A stretch of DNA of 64,000 bases from Aquicoccus porphyridii (lineage in GTDB: Bacteria; Pseudomonadota; Alphaproteobacteria; Rhodobacterales; Rhodobacteraceae). The stretch spans positions 229,298 to 293,297 of the forward strand of contig NZ_VINQ01000002.1 in NCBI RefSeq assembly GCF_008369105.1, read 5' to 3'. This document shows positions 24,409 through 32,430 of the stretch, one piece after another. The notes under the pieces were generated by a model, which did no database searches, had not been told where the DNA came from, and saw only the letters and a program-made list of their open reading frames with translations. Both the position numbers and the translations under genes were made by a program. Positions within the stretch are counted from its first letter, which is position 1. Each line of letters opens with the position of its first letter.

Positions 24409-25194
24409 ATGAGCGACACGATTCTGATCGGTGACAACGGCACATGGGCCGAGATCACGCTGAACCGGCCGGACAAGCTCAATTCGTTCAACGAAGAGAT
24501 GCATCACGCGCTGCGCGTGGCGCTGGAATGGGCGCGCGACGATGGCAAGCGCGCGGTGCTTCTGACCGGTTCGGGACGCGGGTTTTGTGCCGGGCAGGAT
24601 CTCGGCGACCGCGACCCGCGCAAGATGGACGGCCCCCCCGACCTTGGCGTGACGGTGCGCGATTTCTGGGCGCCGCTGGTGCGGCTGATCCGGTCGCTGG
24701 AAATGCCCGTCATCTGCGCGGTCAACGGCGTGGCGGCGGGCGCGGGATCGTCGGTGGCGCTGGCCTGTGACATCGTGCTGGCGGGCGAAAGCGCGAAATT
24801 CATCCAGTCGTTTTCAAAGGTCGGCCTTATTCCCGACACCGGCGGAAGCTGGCATCTCACCCGCCTTCTGGGCGAGGCGCGGGCCAAGGCGCTGGCGATG
24901 ACGGCCGAGCCACTTCCGGCGGAAAAGGCGGCCCAGTGGGGGCTGATCTGGAAGGCGCTGCCGGATGATGCGCTTCTGGGCGAGGCGCGGGCTTTGGCGG
25001 ACTCGCTTTCCAACGGGCCGACGCTGGGATTTGCCCGGACGAAACAGGCGATCGAGGCGGCGCATGTCAACACGCTCGATGCGCAGCTCGATCTCGAAGC
25101 GCGGTTCATGAAGGAATGCGGTGAAAGCGCCGATTATGCCGAGGGCGTAGGTGCCTTTCTCGACAAGCGCAAACCGGAGTTCAAAGGCAAATGA
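24409..25194 (+). CDS. paaG: 2-(1,2-epoxy-1,2-dihydrophenyl)acetyl-CoA isomerase
   Basis: 261-residue crotonase-fold enzyme that isomerises ring-1,2-epoxyphenylacetyl-CoA to the seven-membered oxepin-CoA. Marks are LNRPDKLNSFNEEMH, the oxyanion loop GRGFCAGQDLGDRD, VNGVAAGAGSSVALACDIV and the active-site acid in FSKVGLIPDTGGSWHL. Start ATG 24409 follows GGGGGGGAG; 14 codons of open frame upstream overlap the control region. First gene of a rightward paaG-paaI-paaK-tetR operon; its stop overlaps the paaI start (ATGA). Confidence 0.95.
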   Translation: MSDTILIGDNGTWAEITLNRPDKLNSFNEEMHHALRVALEWARDDGKRAVLLTGSGRGFCAGQDLGDRDPRKMDGPPDLGVTVRDFWAPLVRLIRSLEMPVICAVNGVAAGAGSSVALACDIVLAGESAKFIQSFSKVGLIPDTGGSWHLTRLLGEARAKALAMTAEPLPAEKAAQWGLIWKALPDDALLGEARALADSLSNGPTLGFARTKQAIEAAHVNTLDAQLDLEARFMKECGESADYAEGVGAFLDKRKPEFKGK

Positions 25195-25616
25195 CCCCGA
25201 AAGAACGCGCCGAGGCATCCGCCGCCGCGATGTGGGCGGATGACGCTGCCAGCAAGTGGTTCGGCATGGAAATCACCGAGATGGACGAAGGCCGCGCGGT
25301 TCTCGAACTGACCGTGGCCGAGCATCATTGCAACGGGCATGGCATCTGTCATGGCGGGGTGACGTTCAGCCTCGCCGACAGCGCCTTTGCCTTTGCCTGC
25401 AACAGCCGCAACCAGGCGACGGTGGCGCAGCACAACCTCATTTCCTATCTCGTGCCGGGGCGCGCGGGTGATCGGCTGCGTGCCGAGGCGGTAGAGCTTT
25501 CGTTGCAGGGGCGCAGCGGTATCTACGACATCAAAGTGACCAAAGAGGACGGCACGGTGATCGCCGAATTTCGCGGATTTTCCCGCGCGATCAAGGGCCA
25601 GTTGTTCGAAGAATGA
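25191..25616 (+). CDS. paaI: hydroxyphenylacetyl-CoA thioesterase PaaI
   Basis: 141-residue hot-dog-fold thioesterase that hydrolyses ring-hydroxylated phenylacetyl-CoA and so rescues CoA from dead-end products of the pathway. The catalytic segment NGHGICHGGVTFSLADSAFAF contains the conserved His-Gly-Gly and the Asp general base. Usual family length. It overlaps paaG by four bases and precedes paaK by 13 bases, so the three are translationally or transcriptionally coupled. Confidence 0.94.
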   Translation: MTPKERAEASAAAMWADDAASKWFGMEITEMDEGRAVLELTVAEHHCNGHGICHGGVTFSLADSAFAFACNSRNQATVAQHNLISYLVPGRAGDRLRAEAVELSLQGRSGIYDIKVTKEDGTVIAEFRGFSRAIKGQLFEE

Positions 25617-25629
25617 AGGGGAAAACGCC

Positions 25630-26940
25630 ATGAAAGACCTGACGCCGAATAAATCCGATCTCGACCCGATCGAAACCGCCTCGATCGACGAGATTCGCGG
25701 GCTTCAGCTTGAGCGGCTGAAATGGTCGTTGCGCCATGCCTATGACAACGTGCCGATGTATCGCGAGCGGTTCGATGCGGCGGGCGTGCATCCCGACGAT
25801 CTGAAATCGCTTTCGGACCTGGCGAAGTTTCCCTTCACCACCAAGACCGACCTGCGCGACAATTATCCCTTTGGCCTCTTTGCGGTGCCGCGCGACCGGA
25901 TCATCCGGGTGCATGCCTCGTCGGGGACGACCGGCAAGCCGACGGTGGTGGGCTATACCCAAAGCGACATCGACACCTGGGCGAACCTCGTGGCGCGCTC
26001 GATGCGGGCCAGCGGAACCCGGCCCGGCGATATCGTGCATGTGGCCTATGGCTATGGCCTCTTCACCGGGGGGCTGGGCGCGCATTACGGGGCCGAGAAT
26101 CTGGGCTGCACGGTGGTGCCGATCTCGGGCGGGATGACCGAGCGGCAGGTCACGCTGATCCAGGATTTCAAGCCCGGCACGATCATGGTGACGCCGTCCT
26201 ACATGCTCAATATCCTTGAAGAGTTCCAGCGCCAGGGGATCGACCCGCGCGACTGCTCGCTCGACGTGGGCATCTTTGGCGCCGAGCCGTGGACCAACGC
26301 GATGCGCGGCGAGGTCGAACAGGCGTTCGACATGCATGCCGTTGATATTTACGGGCTTTCCGAGGTGATGGGGCCGGGTGTGGCGAATGAGTGCGTCGAG
26401 ACCAAGGACGGGCTGCACATCTGGGAGGATCATTTCTTTCCCGAGATCATCAATCCAGAAACCGGCGAGGTGGTGGAAGACGGCGAGATGGGCGAGTTGG
26501 TCTTTACCACGCTCACCAAGGAGGGGTTGCCGATGATCCGCTATCGCACCCGCGATCTCACCCGGCTCTTGCCGGGCACGGCGCGCTCGATGCGGCGGAT
26601 GGAAAAGATCACCGGGCGTTCGGACGACATGATCATCCTGCGCGGGGTCAACGTGTTCCCGACCCAGATCGAGGAGCAGATCATGAAATGCGCGGGCCTC
26701 GCCCCGCATTTCCAGATCGAACTGATCCGCAAGGAGCGGATGGACGCGATGATCGTCCATGCCGAGTGCACCCCGGAACAGGCGGGCGACGCGGCGCGCG
26801 CCGCTTCGGCCCGCGAGTTGGCGCATCACATCAAGTCGGTCGTCGGGATTTCCACCAAGATCGAGGTGCATCCCGAAGGCGGGGTCGAGCGCAGCCAGGG
26901 CAAGGCGCGGCGCGTGGTCGACAACCGCCCGAAGGAGTGA
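25630..26940 (+). CDS. paaK: phenylacetate-CoA ligase
   Basis: 436-residue adenylate-forming enzyme that activates phenylacetate to phenylacetyl-CoA with ATP, the entry step of the pathway. It has the P-loop HASSGTTGKPTVVGYT, the DIYGLSEVMGPGVANEC motif, YRTRDLT and GRSDDMIILRGVNVFPTQIE of the class, plus the C-terminal hinge and Lys region (ERSQGKARRV). Full length. Its start has AAGGGG upstream. The regulator gene follows after four bases. Confidence 0.96.
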   Translation: MKDLTPNKSDLDPIETASIDEIRGLQLERLKWSLRHAYDNVPMYRERFDAAGVHPDDLKSLSDLAKFPFTTKTDLRDNYPFGLFAVPRDRIIRVHASSGTTGKPTVVGYTQSDIDTWANLVARSMRASGTRPGDIVHVAYGYGLFTGGLGAHYGAENLGCTVVPISGGMTERQVTLIQDFKPGTIMVTPSYMLNILEEFQRQGIDPRDCSLDVGIFGAEPWTNAMRGEVEQAFDMHAVDIYGLSEVMGPGVANECVETKDGLHIWEDHFFPEIINPETGEVVEDGEMGELVFTTLTKEGLPMIRYRTRDLTRLLPGTARSMRRMEKITGRSDDMIILRGVNVFPTQIEEQIMKCAGLAPHFQIELIRKERMDAMIVHAECTPEQAGDAARAASARELAHHIKSVVGISTKIEVHPEGGVERSQGKARRVVDNRPKE

Positions 26941-26944
26941 ACCC

Positions 26945-27541
26945 TTGGCGCGGACGATTGCGAAAGATCACGGCGAGAAACGCGCGCAGATCCTGAAATC
27001 GGCGGCCAAGGTCTTTGCCGAGCAGGGGTTCGACCGGGCGTCGATGGCGATGCTGGCAAGGGAATGCGGGATATCGAAGGCCAATATCTATCATTACTAC
27101 GACAGCAAGGATGCGCTGCTCTTCGATCTGCTCGACAATTACCTGAGCCGGTTGCGCGACCGGATCTGCGCGATCCGGCCCGCTGACGGGCCGCCCGAAG
27201 AGGCGCTGCACAAGATCGTTCTGGAAATCCTGATGGCCTATCAGGGCGCGGATGACGAACACCGGGTGCAGGCCAGCGGCCTTTCCGCCCTGCCCGAGGA
27301 GCAACAGAAGATCCTGAGATCCTATCAGCGCGACATGGTGGGCCACATGGCCGCGATCCTGTCGCGTATTGCCCCCGAGCGCTTTGATGGCCAACCCGCC
27401 AAGCTGCGCGCCGCCACGATGTCGGTGTTCGGGATGCTGAACTGGTTCTACATGTGGAACAGCCACGCCAACGAGGCCGCGCGGCGCGAGTATGCCACGC
27501 TGGTGAGCAACCTCACCCTGGGCGGACTCAAGACAGTGTGA
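26945..27541 (+). CDS. TetR-family regulator of the phenylacetate operon (PaaR-like)
   Basis: 198 residues from a TTG start at 26945, four bases after the paaK stop; no ATG gives a complete domain. The N-terminal helix-turn-helix is intact: ILKSAAKVFAEQGFDRASMA, MLARECGISKANIYHYY. The C-terminal part (about 70-195) is the all-helical effector domain, ending FGMLNWFYMWNS and LTLGGLKTV as in TetR proteins that sense acyl-CoA thioesters. By position, it should sense phenylacetyl-CoA and repress the paa operons; two similar pseudopalindromes before paaZ/paaG and paaJ are its likely sites. Confidence 0.85.
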   Translation: MARTIAKDHGEKRAQILKSAAKVFAEQGFDRASMAMLARECGISKANIYHYYDSKDALLFDLLDNYLSRLRDRICAIRPADGPPEEALHKIVLEILMAYQGADDEHRVQASGLSALPEEQQKILRSYQRDMVGHMAAILSRIAPERFDGQPAKLRAATMSVFGMLNWFYMWNSHANEAARREYATLVSNLTLGGLKTV

Positions 27542-27571
27542 ACGCCGGGCGCGCGGTTTCCTGCCGTATGG

Positions 27572-27630
27572 TTGGCGCGTGCAGGTGTGGCATCCTATCT
27601 TGGGACAGACCGGTTGCATCATGCGACCGG
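27572..27630 (+). promoter_or_regulatory. promoter with overlapping palindrome before the 109-residue secreted-protein gene
   Basis: TTGGCG (27572-27577), 18 bases, TATCTT (27596-27601). At the predicted start of transcription lies a 21-base near-palindrome, CCGGTTGCAT-C-ATGCGACCGG (27610-27630), with one mismatch in ten base pairs. It could be an operator or a 5' stem in the transcript, ending 20 bases before the ATG. Confidence 0.5.
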
Positions 27631-27650
27631 CCCACGAAAGGAGGACCAGT

Positions 27651-27980
27651 ATGAAACGTATCGCACTTGCCAGCGGTTTGGCGCTGGCGCTTTCCGCGCC
27701 TGCCCTGCAGGCCGATCCGGCCTTCGGGCTCGGCGTTTCCTATGTCTTTGGCGGCGGCACAAGCGACGTGGCGATCGGCGCACGCGCCTTTTCCGATGAC
27801 ACGCCGCACGAGGGCGTGGTGTCGCTCGGGCTCGATTACAAGCTCGGGTCGCAGAGCCTGCGGCCCAATATCGGCGCGGCCTATCTCGACGACGACGTTT
27901 ATGGCGATGTCAGCCTGGGCTATGATTTCGGCACCAAGGGTGTCGATTTCGGGGTCGGGCTGGGCGGCTGGGGCAACTGA
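27651..27980 (+). CDS. small secreted, Gly-rich beta-strand protein
   Basis: 109 residues with a clear signal peptide (MKRIALASGLALALSAPALQA). The mature part alternates Gly and aromatic residues in short strands (GLGVSYVFGGG, VSLGLDYKLGS, VSLGYDFGTKG), the pattern of outer-membrane beta proteins, though it is too short for a full barrel unless it oligomerises. The start follows AAAGGAGGA at ideal spacing, so it is probably strongly translated. It has its own promoter after the tetR gene and converges with the next gene. Function unknown; a role in phenylacetate uptake is only suggested by position. Confidence 0.75.
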   Translation: MKRIALASGLALALSAPALQADPAFGLGVSYVFGGGTSDVAIGARAFSDDTPHEGVVSLGLDYKLGSQSLRPNIGAAYLDDDVYGDVSLGYDFGTKGVDFGVGLGGWGN

Positions 27981-28000
27981 CGTCGCGTGCAACGCAAAGA

Positions 28001-28035
28001 TCCGTGACGGGGTTTCGAGCAGATTCCGTCACGGA
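28001..28035. terminator. 10-base inverted repeat between convergent genes
   Basis: TCCGTGACGG (28001-28010) and CCGTCACGGA (28026-28035) are perfect arms with a 15-base loop, placed between the convergent genes ending at 27980 and 28049. There is no T-run on either side, so it may be a weak bidirectional terminator or an mRNA-stabilising stem. Confidence 0.45.
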
Positions 28036-28048
28036 AGCTGGCACGGTC

Positions 28049-28804
28049 TCAGGCGGTTCTTAATCCCAGTTGACCAAGCGTTGCGCCTGCGCGCTCCTCC
28101 CATGCCGATTTCAACTCGGCATTGGGGGTGTGGCGCAGGCCCATCGCCCGCAGCGCCTCGAACCGGTCGGGATTGCCGATGCCGAAACTCGCCGCGACGC
28201 GGGGCCACCAGTAATCGACGCTGCTCTGAAGGTTTGCGCCCAGCCCTTCAGCGTTCAGGCGCTGCATGCCCTCGAACGCAAGCTCGGCGTGGCGCGCCTC
28301 GACCGGCGCGATTTCGCGGAAGGCTTCGGCCAGCGGCTGATAGCTCACTTTGGTGAATTCCTCCAACTGCACGCCGACGGCCTGCCCCATCAGGAGGTTC
28401 ATCACCACCGCATCCCCCCAGCCCTGAAGCGGGTAGTTGAAAACGGCAAGGCGCATGTCCTGCTCAACCCGCCTTGTGCCGATATCCGCGTCACGGTCAA
28501 GCCGCGAGGTCCAGGGGTGATGATTGGCATACCGCGCCTCATCCGCGCCGAAATCGCCCATGATTTTCAGAACCTTGTCGGCATTGTCGGTCTTTTCCAG
28601 CACGATCTTGGCCGCCGCGATCCGTTCCTTGATGCCGGGGCCGTCATTGATCGTGTCGGCAAAGCCCGCCGCGCCGGCCAGTTCGGAATCGACAAAGGTC
28701 GCCATCAGCTTCAACAACTCGGCGCGGTAGCGCGGCGGCACGTTGGCCGGGCTGGTGAGCTTGCCACCCTGGGCAAGATAGTCCTTGAGGCTCATGTCAT
28801 CCAT
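28049..28804 (-). CDS. additional PaaA/PaaC-family (ferritin-like) protein of the paa operon
   Basis: 251 residues, predicted all-helical, of the phenylacetic-acid-catabolic (PaaA/PaaC) family. Helices carry FVDSELAGAAGF, FGADEARYANHHPW, YPLQGWGDAVVMNLLMGQ and IAPVEARHAELAFEG. The last contains an E-x-x-H pair as in diiron proteins, but the earlier helix has E-A-R-Y in place of E-x-x-H, so a complete diiron site is doubtful. ATG 28804 has AAGGGC upstream; an ATG three codons in is less well placed. It is the last gene of the leftward paaJ-paaABCDE operon, ten bases after paaE. PaaC itself is present separately, so this is an extra subunit or chaperone-like paralogue. Confidence 0.75.
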   Translation of the reverse strand: MDDMSLKDYLAQGGKLTSPANVPPRYRAELLKLMATFVDSELAGAAGFADTINDGPGIKERIAAAKIVLEKTDNADKVLKIMGDFGADEARYANHHPWTSRLDRDADIGTRRVEQDMRLAVFNYPLQGWGDAVVMNLLMGQAVGVQLEEFTKVSYQPLAEAFREIAPVEARHAELAFEGMQRLNAEGLGANLQSSVDYWWPRVAASFGIGNPDRFEALRAMGLRHTPNAELKSAWEERAGATLGQLGLRTA

Positions 28805-28814
28805 ATCGTTGCCC

Positions 28815-29882
28815 TTACTGGTCGTAATCGACGACGACGCGGTCGGTGACGGGGAAGGACTGGCACGACAGCACGTATCCCTTTTCGACCTCGTAATCCT
28901 CGAGCGCGTGGTTGGCGACCATTTCGACCTCGCCCTCGATCACCCGGCAGCGGCAGGTCGAGCAGACCCCCGCCGTGCAGGCAAAGGGGGCATCCATCGC
29001 GTTTTGCCGCGCGGCATCGAGAATGGTCATGTCCTTGGCCGTCATGATGGTCTGGGTCGAACCGTCGAGCGTGATGGCCACCTCGGCCTGATTGGCCTGT
29101 TTGCCCGCCTGTTTCGAGACGACCTTGCTTTTGAGGCGGCCGGGCTGGGCGCTGGCGAAGAGCTCGAACTTGATCTGGGCGTCGTTGAGCCCGTGATCGC
29201 GCAACGCCTTGGCGATGCCGAGCATCATCGGTTCGGGGCCACAGATGAAGGCGGTATCCACGCTTTCGACGTCGATCCATGCGCGGAACAGGGCGGCGCA
29301 TTTTTCCTCGGTCACCATGCCGGTGAACAGGTCGATCTCCTGTGCGTCCTGTTCGAGGACATGGATCACCGAAAGCCTGCCAAGATACCGGTTTTTCAGG
29401 TCTTCCAGTTCCTCGCGGAACATGATCGTAGCCACGCCCCTGTTGGCGTAAACCAGCGTAAAGGTCGATTGCGGTTCGGTCGCGAGGGTGGTTTTGACGA
29501 TCGACAGCACCGGCGTGATGCCCGAACCACCGGCAAAACCGAGATAGTTCTTCGCATTGGCCGGGTCGAGCGGCGTGTGAAAACCGCCCATCGGTTGCAT
29601 CGCCTGAAGCGTGTCGCCGACCTTCAATTCCTCGTTGGCGAAATTCGAGAAGGCGCCACCGTCGACCCGCTTGATCCCGACCTGAAGCTTGCCTTCCTGC
29701 TTGCCCGAACAGATCGAATAGGAGCGGCGCAGTTCCTCGCCGTCGAAATCGTGGCGAAAGGTCAGGTATTGGCCCTGGATGAAATCGAACGCCGCCGGAT
29801 CGTCGGGTTCAAGGGTCAGGACCACCGCGTCGCGGATGGTGCGGTGGATGTCGGTGACTTTGAGATCGTGGAATCGCGCCAT
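28815..29882 (-). CDS. paaE: 1,2-phenylacetyl-CoA epoxidase, reductase subunit
   Basis: 355-residue iron-sulfur flavoprotein that passes electrons from NADPH to the PaaAC diiron oxygenase. An N-terminal ferredoxin-reductase FAD domain (GQYLTFRHDFDGEELRRSYS), a pyridine-nucleotide domain (LGFAGGSGITPVLSI, FICGPEPMM) and a C-terminal plant-type [2Fe-2S] ferredoxin with CTAGVCSTCRCRV are all visible. Start ATG 29882 follows GAGGAGAC; the reading frame continues seven codons upstream into the paaD stop. Fifth subunit gene in paaABCDE. Confidence 0.96.
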   Translation of the reverse strand: MARFHDLKVTDIHRTIRDAVVLTLEPDDPAAFDFIQGQYLTFRHDFDGEELRRSYSICSGKQEGKLQVGIKRVDGGAFSNFANEELKVGDTLQAMQPMGGFHTPLDPANAKNYLGFAGGSGITPVLSIVKTTLATEPQSTFTLVYANRGVATIMFREELEDLKNRYLGRLSVIHVLEQDAQEIDLFTGMVTEEKCAALFRAWIDVESVDTAFICGPEPMMLGIAKALRDHGLNDAQIKFELFASAQPGRLKSKVVSKQAGKQANQAEVAITLDGSTQTIMTAKDMTILDAARQNAMDAPFACTAGVCSTCRCRVIEGEVEMVANHALEDYEVEKGYVLSCQSFPVTDRVVVDYDQ

Positions 29883-29893
29883 TCGCGGTCTCC

Positions 29894-30352
29894 TCAGATG
29901 CACTTGAAATAGTCGAAGGGCTCAAGACAGTCCTTGCAGCGCCATTGCGCCTTGCACGGGGTGGAGCCGAATTGCGAGATGCGTTCGAGTTGGCTGCCGC
30001 CGCAATGCGGGCAGCGTTCGGGGCCGCCGGCGGGCTGGGGCGGGGCGATGCCGTATTTCTCGAGCTTGTCGCGGCCCGTTTCGGTGAGCCAGTCGGTGGT
30101 CCAGGGCGGCGAAAGCTGGCGTTCGAGGTCAAGTTTCTCGATGCCGTGGGCGCGCAGGGCCTTCTCGATCTCGAAATTGATCACCGAGGTCGCGGGACAG
30201 CCGGAATAGGTGGGCGTAACGGTGACACGGAGCGTATCGCCCCGCCACTCGACGCCCCGGATGATGCCCAGATCGACGAGGGAGATCACCGGGATCTCGG
30301 GGTCGGGCACCTGGTCGAGCCAATTCCATATCTGTTCCACCGGCGCTTGCAT
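29894..30352 (-). CDS. paaD: PaaD, iron-sulfur/metal assembly protein for the epoxidase
   Basis: 152 residues: an N-terminal MIP18/SufT-like domain (about 1-95; VPDPEIPVISLVDLGI, VTPTYSGCPATSVI) and a C-terminal zinc-ribbon with two C-x2-C pairs (CPHCGG and CKDC, about 113-146). Known to be needed for activity of the phenylacetyl-CoA epoxidase, probably in cluster maturation. Starts four bases after paaC and is followed by paaE after 11 bases. Confidence 0.95.
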   Translation of the reverse strand: MQAPVEQIWNWLDQVPDPEIPVISLVDLGIIRGVEWRGDTLRVTVTPTYSGCPATSVINFEIEKALRAHGIEKLDLERQLSPPWTTDWLTETGRDKLEKYGIAPPQPAGGPERCPHCGGSQLERISQFGSTPCKAQWRCKDCLEPFDYFKCI

Positions 30353-30356
30353 GGGT

Positions 30357-31127
30357 TTACCAGCTCGCCCCCGGATAGGCGCGTTGCAGCCATTGCATCG
30401 AGGTCAGGATATGGCCGAGATGTTCGGTATGCATCCGCCCCGTGCGCCCGCCATTATGGGTAAACCGGTCGTCGGGGGTGCTCAGCGTCGCCTCGCCCAT
30501 CACGGCGGCCAGTTTCGCATCGTAAGCGTCGCGCAGGCTGGCCGGATCGGGGGCGATGCCCGCCTGGGCCATGGCGGCATCGACCGCGTCGCTTTCGAAC
30601 ATCTCGCCCACGTAAGGATAAAGGTAGTCGAGCGCGGCCTGCATCCGTGCGTGGCTTTCCTCGGTGCCGTCGCCCAGCCCGATCACCGTGTCGCCCGAGC
30701 GCTCGACGTGATAGGCCACCTCTTTCGCGGCCTTGGCGGCGATCTCGGCGACGCGCGCATCGCTTGACCCCTTGAGTGCATCGAGCATCAGCTCCTGCCA
30801 GGCATCGAACAGGAATTGCCGCATCAGGGTCTGCCCGAAATCGCCGTTGGGCAGTTCGACCAGCAGCACGTTGCGAAAATCCCATGCGTCGCGCAGGAAG
30901 GCCAGATCGTCGGCCGAACGGCCCTGCCCTTCGACCTCGCCCGCGAGGCCGAGCCAGAGTTGGGTCTGGCCGATGAGATCAAGCGCGGTGTTGGCCAGCG
31001 CGATGTCCTCTTCCAGCACCGGCGCATGGCCGCACCATTCGGACACGCGGTGCCCGAGGATCAGCGTGTTGTCACCCATCCGCAGCAGGAATTCGAAGAG
31101 ATCGGCGGAATGGTCCTTGGTCGCCAT
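30357..31127 (-). CDS. paaC: 1,2-phenylacetyl-CoA epoxidase, structural subunit PaaC
   Basis: 256-residue ferritin-like structural partner of the catalytic PaaA. Typical elements are LLRMGDNTLILGHRVSEWCG, EEDIALANTALDLIGQ, LPNGDFGQTLMRQFL and the C-terminal HTEHLGHILTSMQWLQRAYPG. The start is the ATG at 31127, whose A is also the last base of the paaB stop codon (TGATG), so translation is coupled; a GTG one codon before would also read. It lacks the full set of iron ligands, as expected for PaaC. Confidence 0.95.
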   Translation of the reverse strand: MATKDHSADLFEFLLRMGDNTLILGHRVSEWCGHAPVLEEDIALANTALDLIGQTQLWLGLAGEVEGQGRSADDLAFLRDAWDFRNVLLVELPNGDFGQTLMRQFLFDAWQELMLDALKGSSDARVAEIAAKAAKEVAYHVERSGDTVIGLGDGTEESHARMQAALDYLYPYVGEMFESDAVDAAMAQAGIAPDPASLRDAYDAKLAAVMGEATLSTPDDRFTHNGGRTGRMHTEHLGHILTSMQWLQRAYPGASW

Positions 31128-31411
31128 CACATCGCCCCCACGTCATCGGGAATGTCGAAAAAAGTCGGGTGGCGGTAGATCTTCGATTCCGACGGCTCGA
31201 ACATCGGGCCCTTGTCGCCGGGATTGGTCGCCGTGATGTGGCGCGCCTCGACCACCCAGATGCTCACACCCTCGTTGCGGCGGGTATAGACGTCGCGCGC
31301 GTTCTTCACGGCCATTTCCGCGTCGGGCGCATGGAGCGAGCCGACATGCCGGTGCGACAGGCCATGCTGGCCACGGATGAAGACTTCCCACAGGGGCCAT
31401 TCGTTTTTCAT
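31127..31411 (-). CDS. paaB: 1,2-phenylacetyl-CoA epoxidase, subunit PaaB
   Basis: 94-residue small subunit that bridges PaaAC heterodimers. The stretch WPLWEVFIRGQHGLSHRHVG and the central DAEMAVKNARDVYTRR are typical. Start ATG 31411 with AGGAGA upstream. It lies 12 bases after paaA and overlaps paaC by one base. Confidence 0.96.
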   Translation of the reverse strand: MKNEWPLWEVFIRGQHGLSHRHVGSLHAPDAEMAVKNARDVYTRRNEGVSIWVVEARHITATNPGDKGPMFEPSESKIYRHPTFFDIPDDVGAM

Positions 31412-31423
31412 CTGCCGGTCTCC

Positions 31424-32416
31424 TTATTCCGCCGCAACCTTGCGGGCGGCGCGTTTCTGGGCATGGGCCATCAATCCGTCGCGCACCCATGCGCCGTCTT
31501 CCCAGGCGCGCTTGCGGCCGTTCATGCGTTCGGTGTTGCAGGGGCCCTTGCCCTTGAGGACATTGAAGAACTCGGTCCAGTCGGGTTCCGAGAAATCGTA
31601 GTGACCGCGTTCCTCGTTCCACTTGAGCTTGTCATCGGGGACCGTCAGGCCAAGATACTCGGCCTGCGGCACGGTCTGGTCGACGAAACGCTGGCGCAAT
31701 TCGTCATTGCTGTCGATCTTGATCTTCCAGGCCATGGATTGCGCCGAATGCACGCTTTCCTTGTCCGAGGGGCCGAACATCATCAGCGAGGGATACCAGA
31801 AGCGGTTGAGCGCATCCTGCGCCATCTTTTTCTGCGCCTCGGTGCCCTGGGCCATCTTCATCATGATGTCATAGCCCTGGCGCTGGTGGAACGACTCTTC
31901 CTTGCAGATGCGGATCATCGCGCGGCTGTAAGGCCCGTAGGAGGTGCGCTGAAGCGGCACCTGGTTCATGATCGCGGCGCCATCGACAAGCCAGCCCACC
32001 GCGCCGATATCGGCCCAGTTGAGCGTGGGGTAATTGAAGATCGAAGAATATTTCATCCGCCCCGAAAGCAGATCCTCGGTCAACTCGTCCCGCGAAACGC
32101 CCAGCGTTTCGGCGGCGCAGTAGAGGTAAAGCCCGTGGCCCGCCTCGTCCTGCACCTTGGCCAGCAGGATCGCCTTGCGTTCGAGCGTCGGCGCACGGGT
32201 AATCCAGTTGCCTTCGGGCAATTGGCCGACGATCTCGGAATGCGCGTGCTGACCAATCTGGCGGACGAGCGTGGCGCGGTATTCGTCGGGCATCCAGTCC
32301 TTCGGCTCGATCTTGATATCCGCGTCGATCCTGTCCTGAAACGCCGCCTCTTCGGGCGTCATCTCTTCGCGGGGTTTGACCCCGGTTCCGGCGGTCTTGA
32401 TCATCTGTGCATACAT
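31424..32416 (-). CDS. paaA: 1,2-phenylacetyl-CoA epoxidase, catalytic subunit PaaA
   Basis: 330-residue diiron oxygenase subunit that inserts one oxygen atom into the aromatic ring of phenylacetyl-CoA. Iron ligands are visible as E-x-x-H pairs in [13 protein letters not shown] and [12 protein letters not shown], with a further Glu in [13 protein letters not shown]. The C-terminal basic segment ([10 protein letters not shown]) is usual. Second gene of the operon, 14 bases after paaJ. Confidence 0.97.
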   Translation of the reverse strand: MYAQMIKTAGTGVKPREEMTPEEAAFQDRIDADIKIEPKDWMPDEYRATLVRQIGQHAHSEIVGQLPEGNWITRAPTLERKAILLAKVQDEAGHGLYLYCAAETLGVSRDELTEDLLSGRMKYSSIFNYPTLNWADIGAVGWLVDGAAIMNQVPLQRTSYGPYSRAMIRICKEESFHQRQGYDIMMKMAQGTEAQKKMAQDALNRFWYPSLMMFGPSDKESVHSAQSMAWKIKIDSNDELRQRFVDQTVPQAEYLGLTVPDDKLKWNEERGHYDFSEPDWTEFFNVLKGKGPCNTERMNGRKRAWEDGAWVRDGLMAHAQKRAARKVAAE

Positions 32417-32430
32417 GTCGGGGTCCTCCC

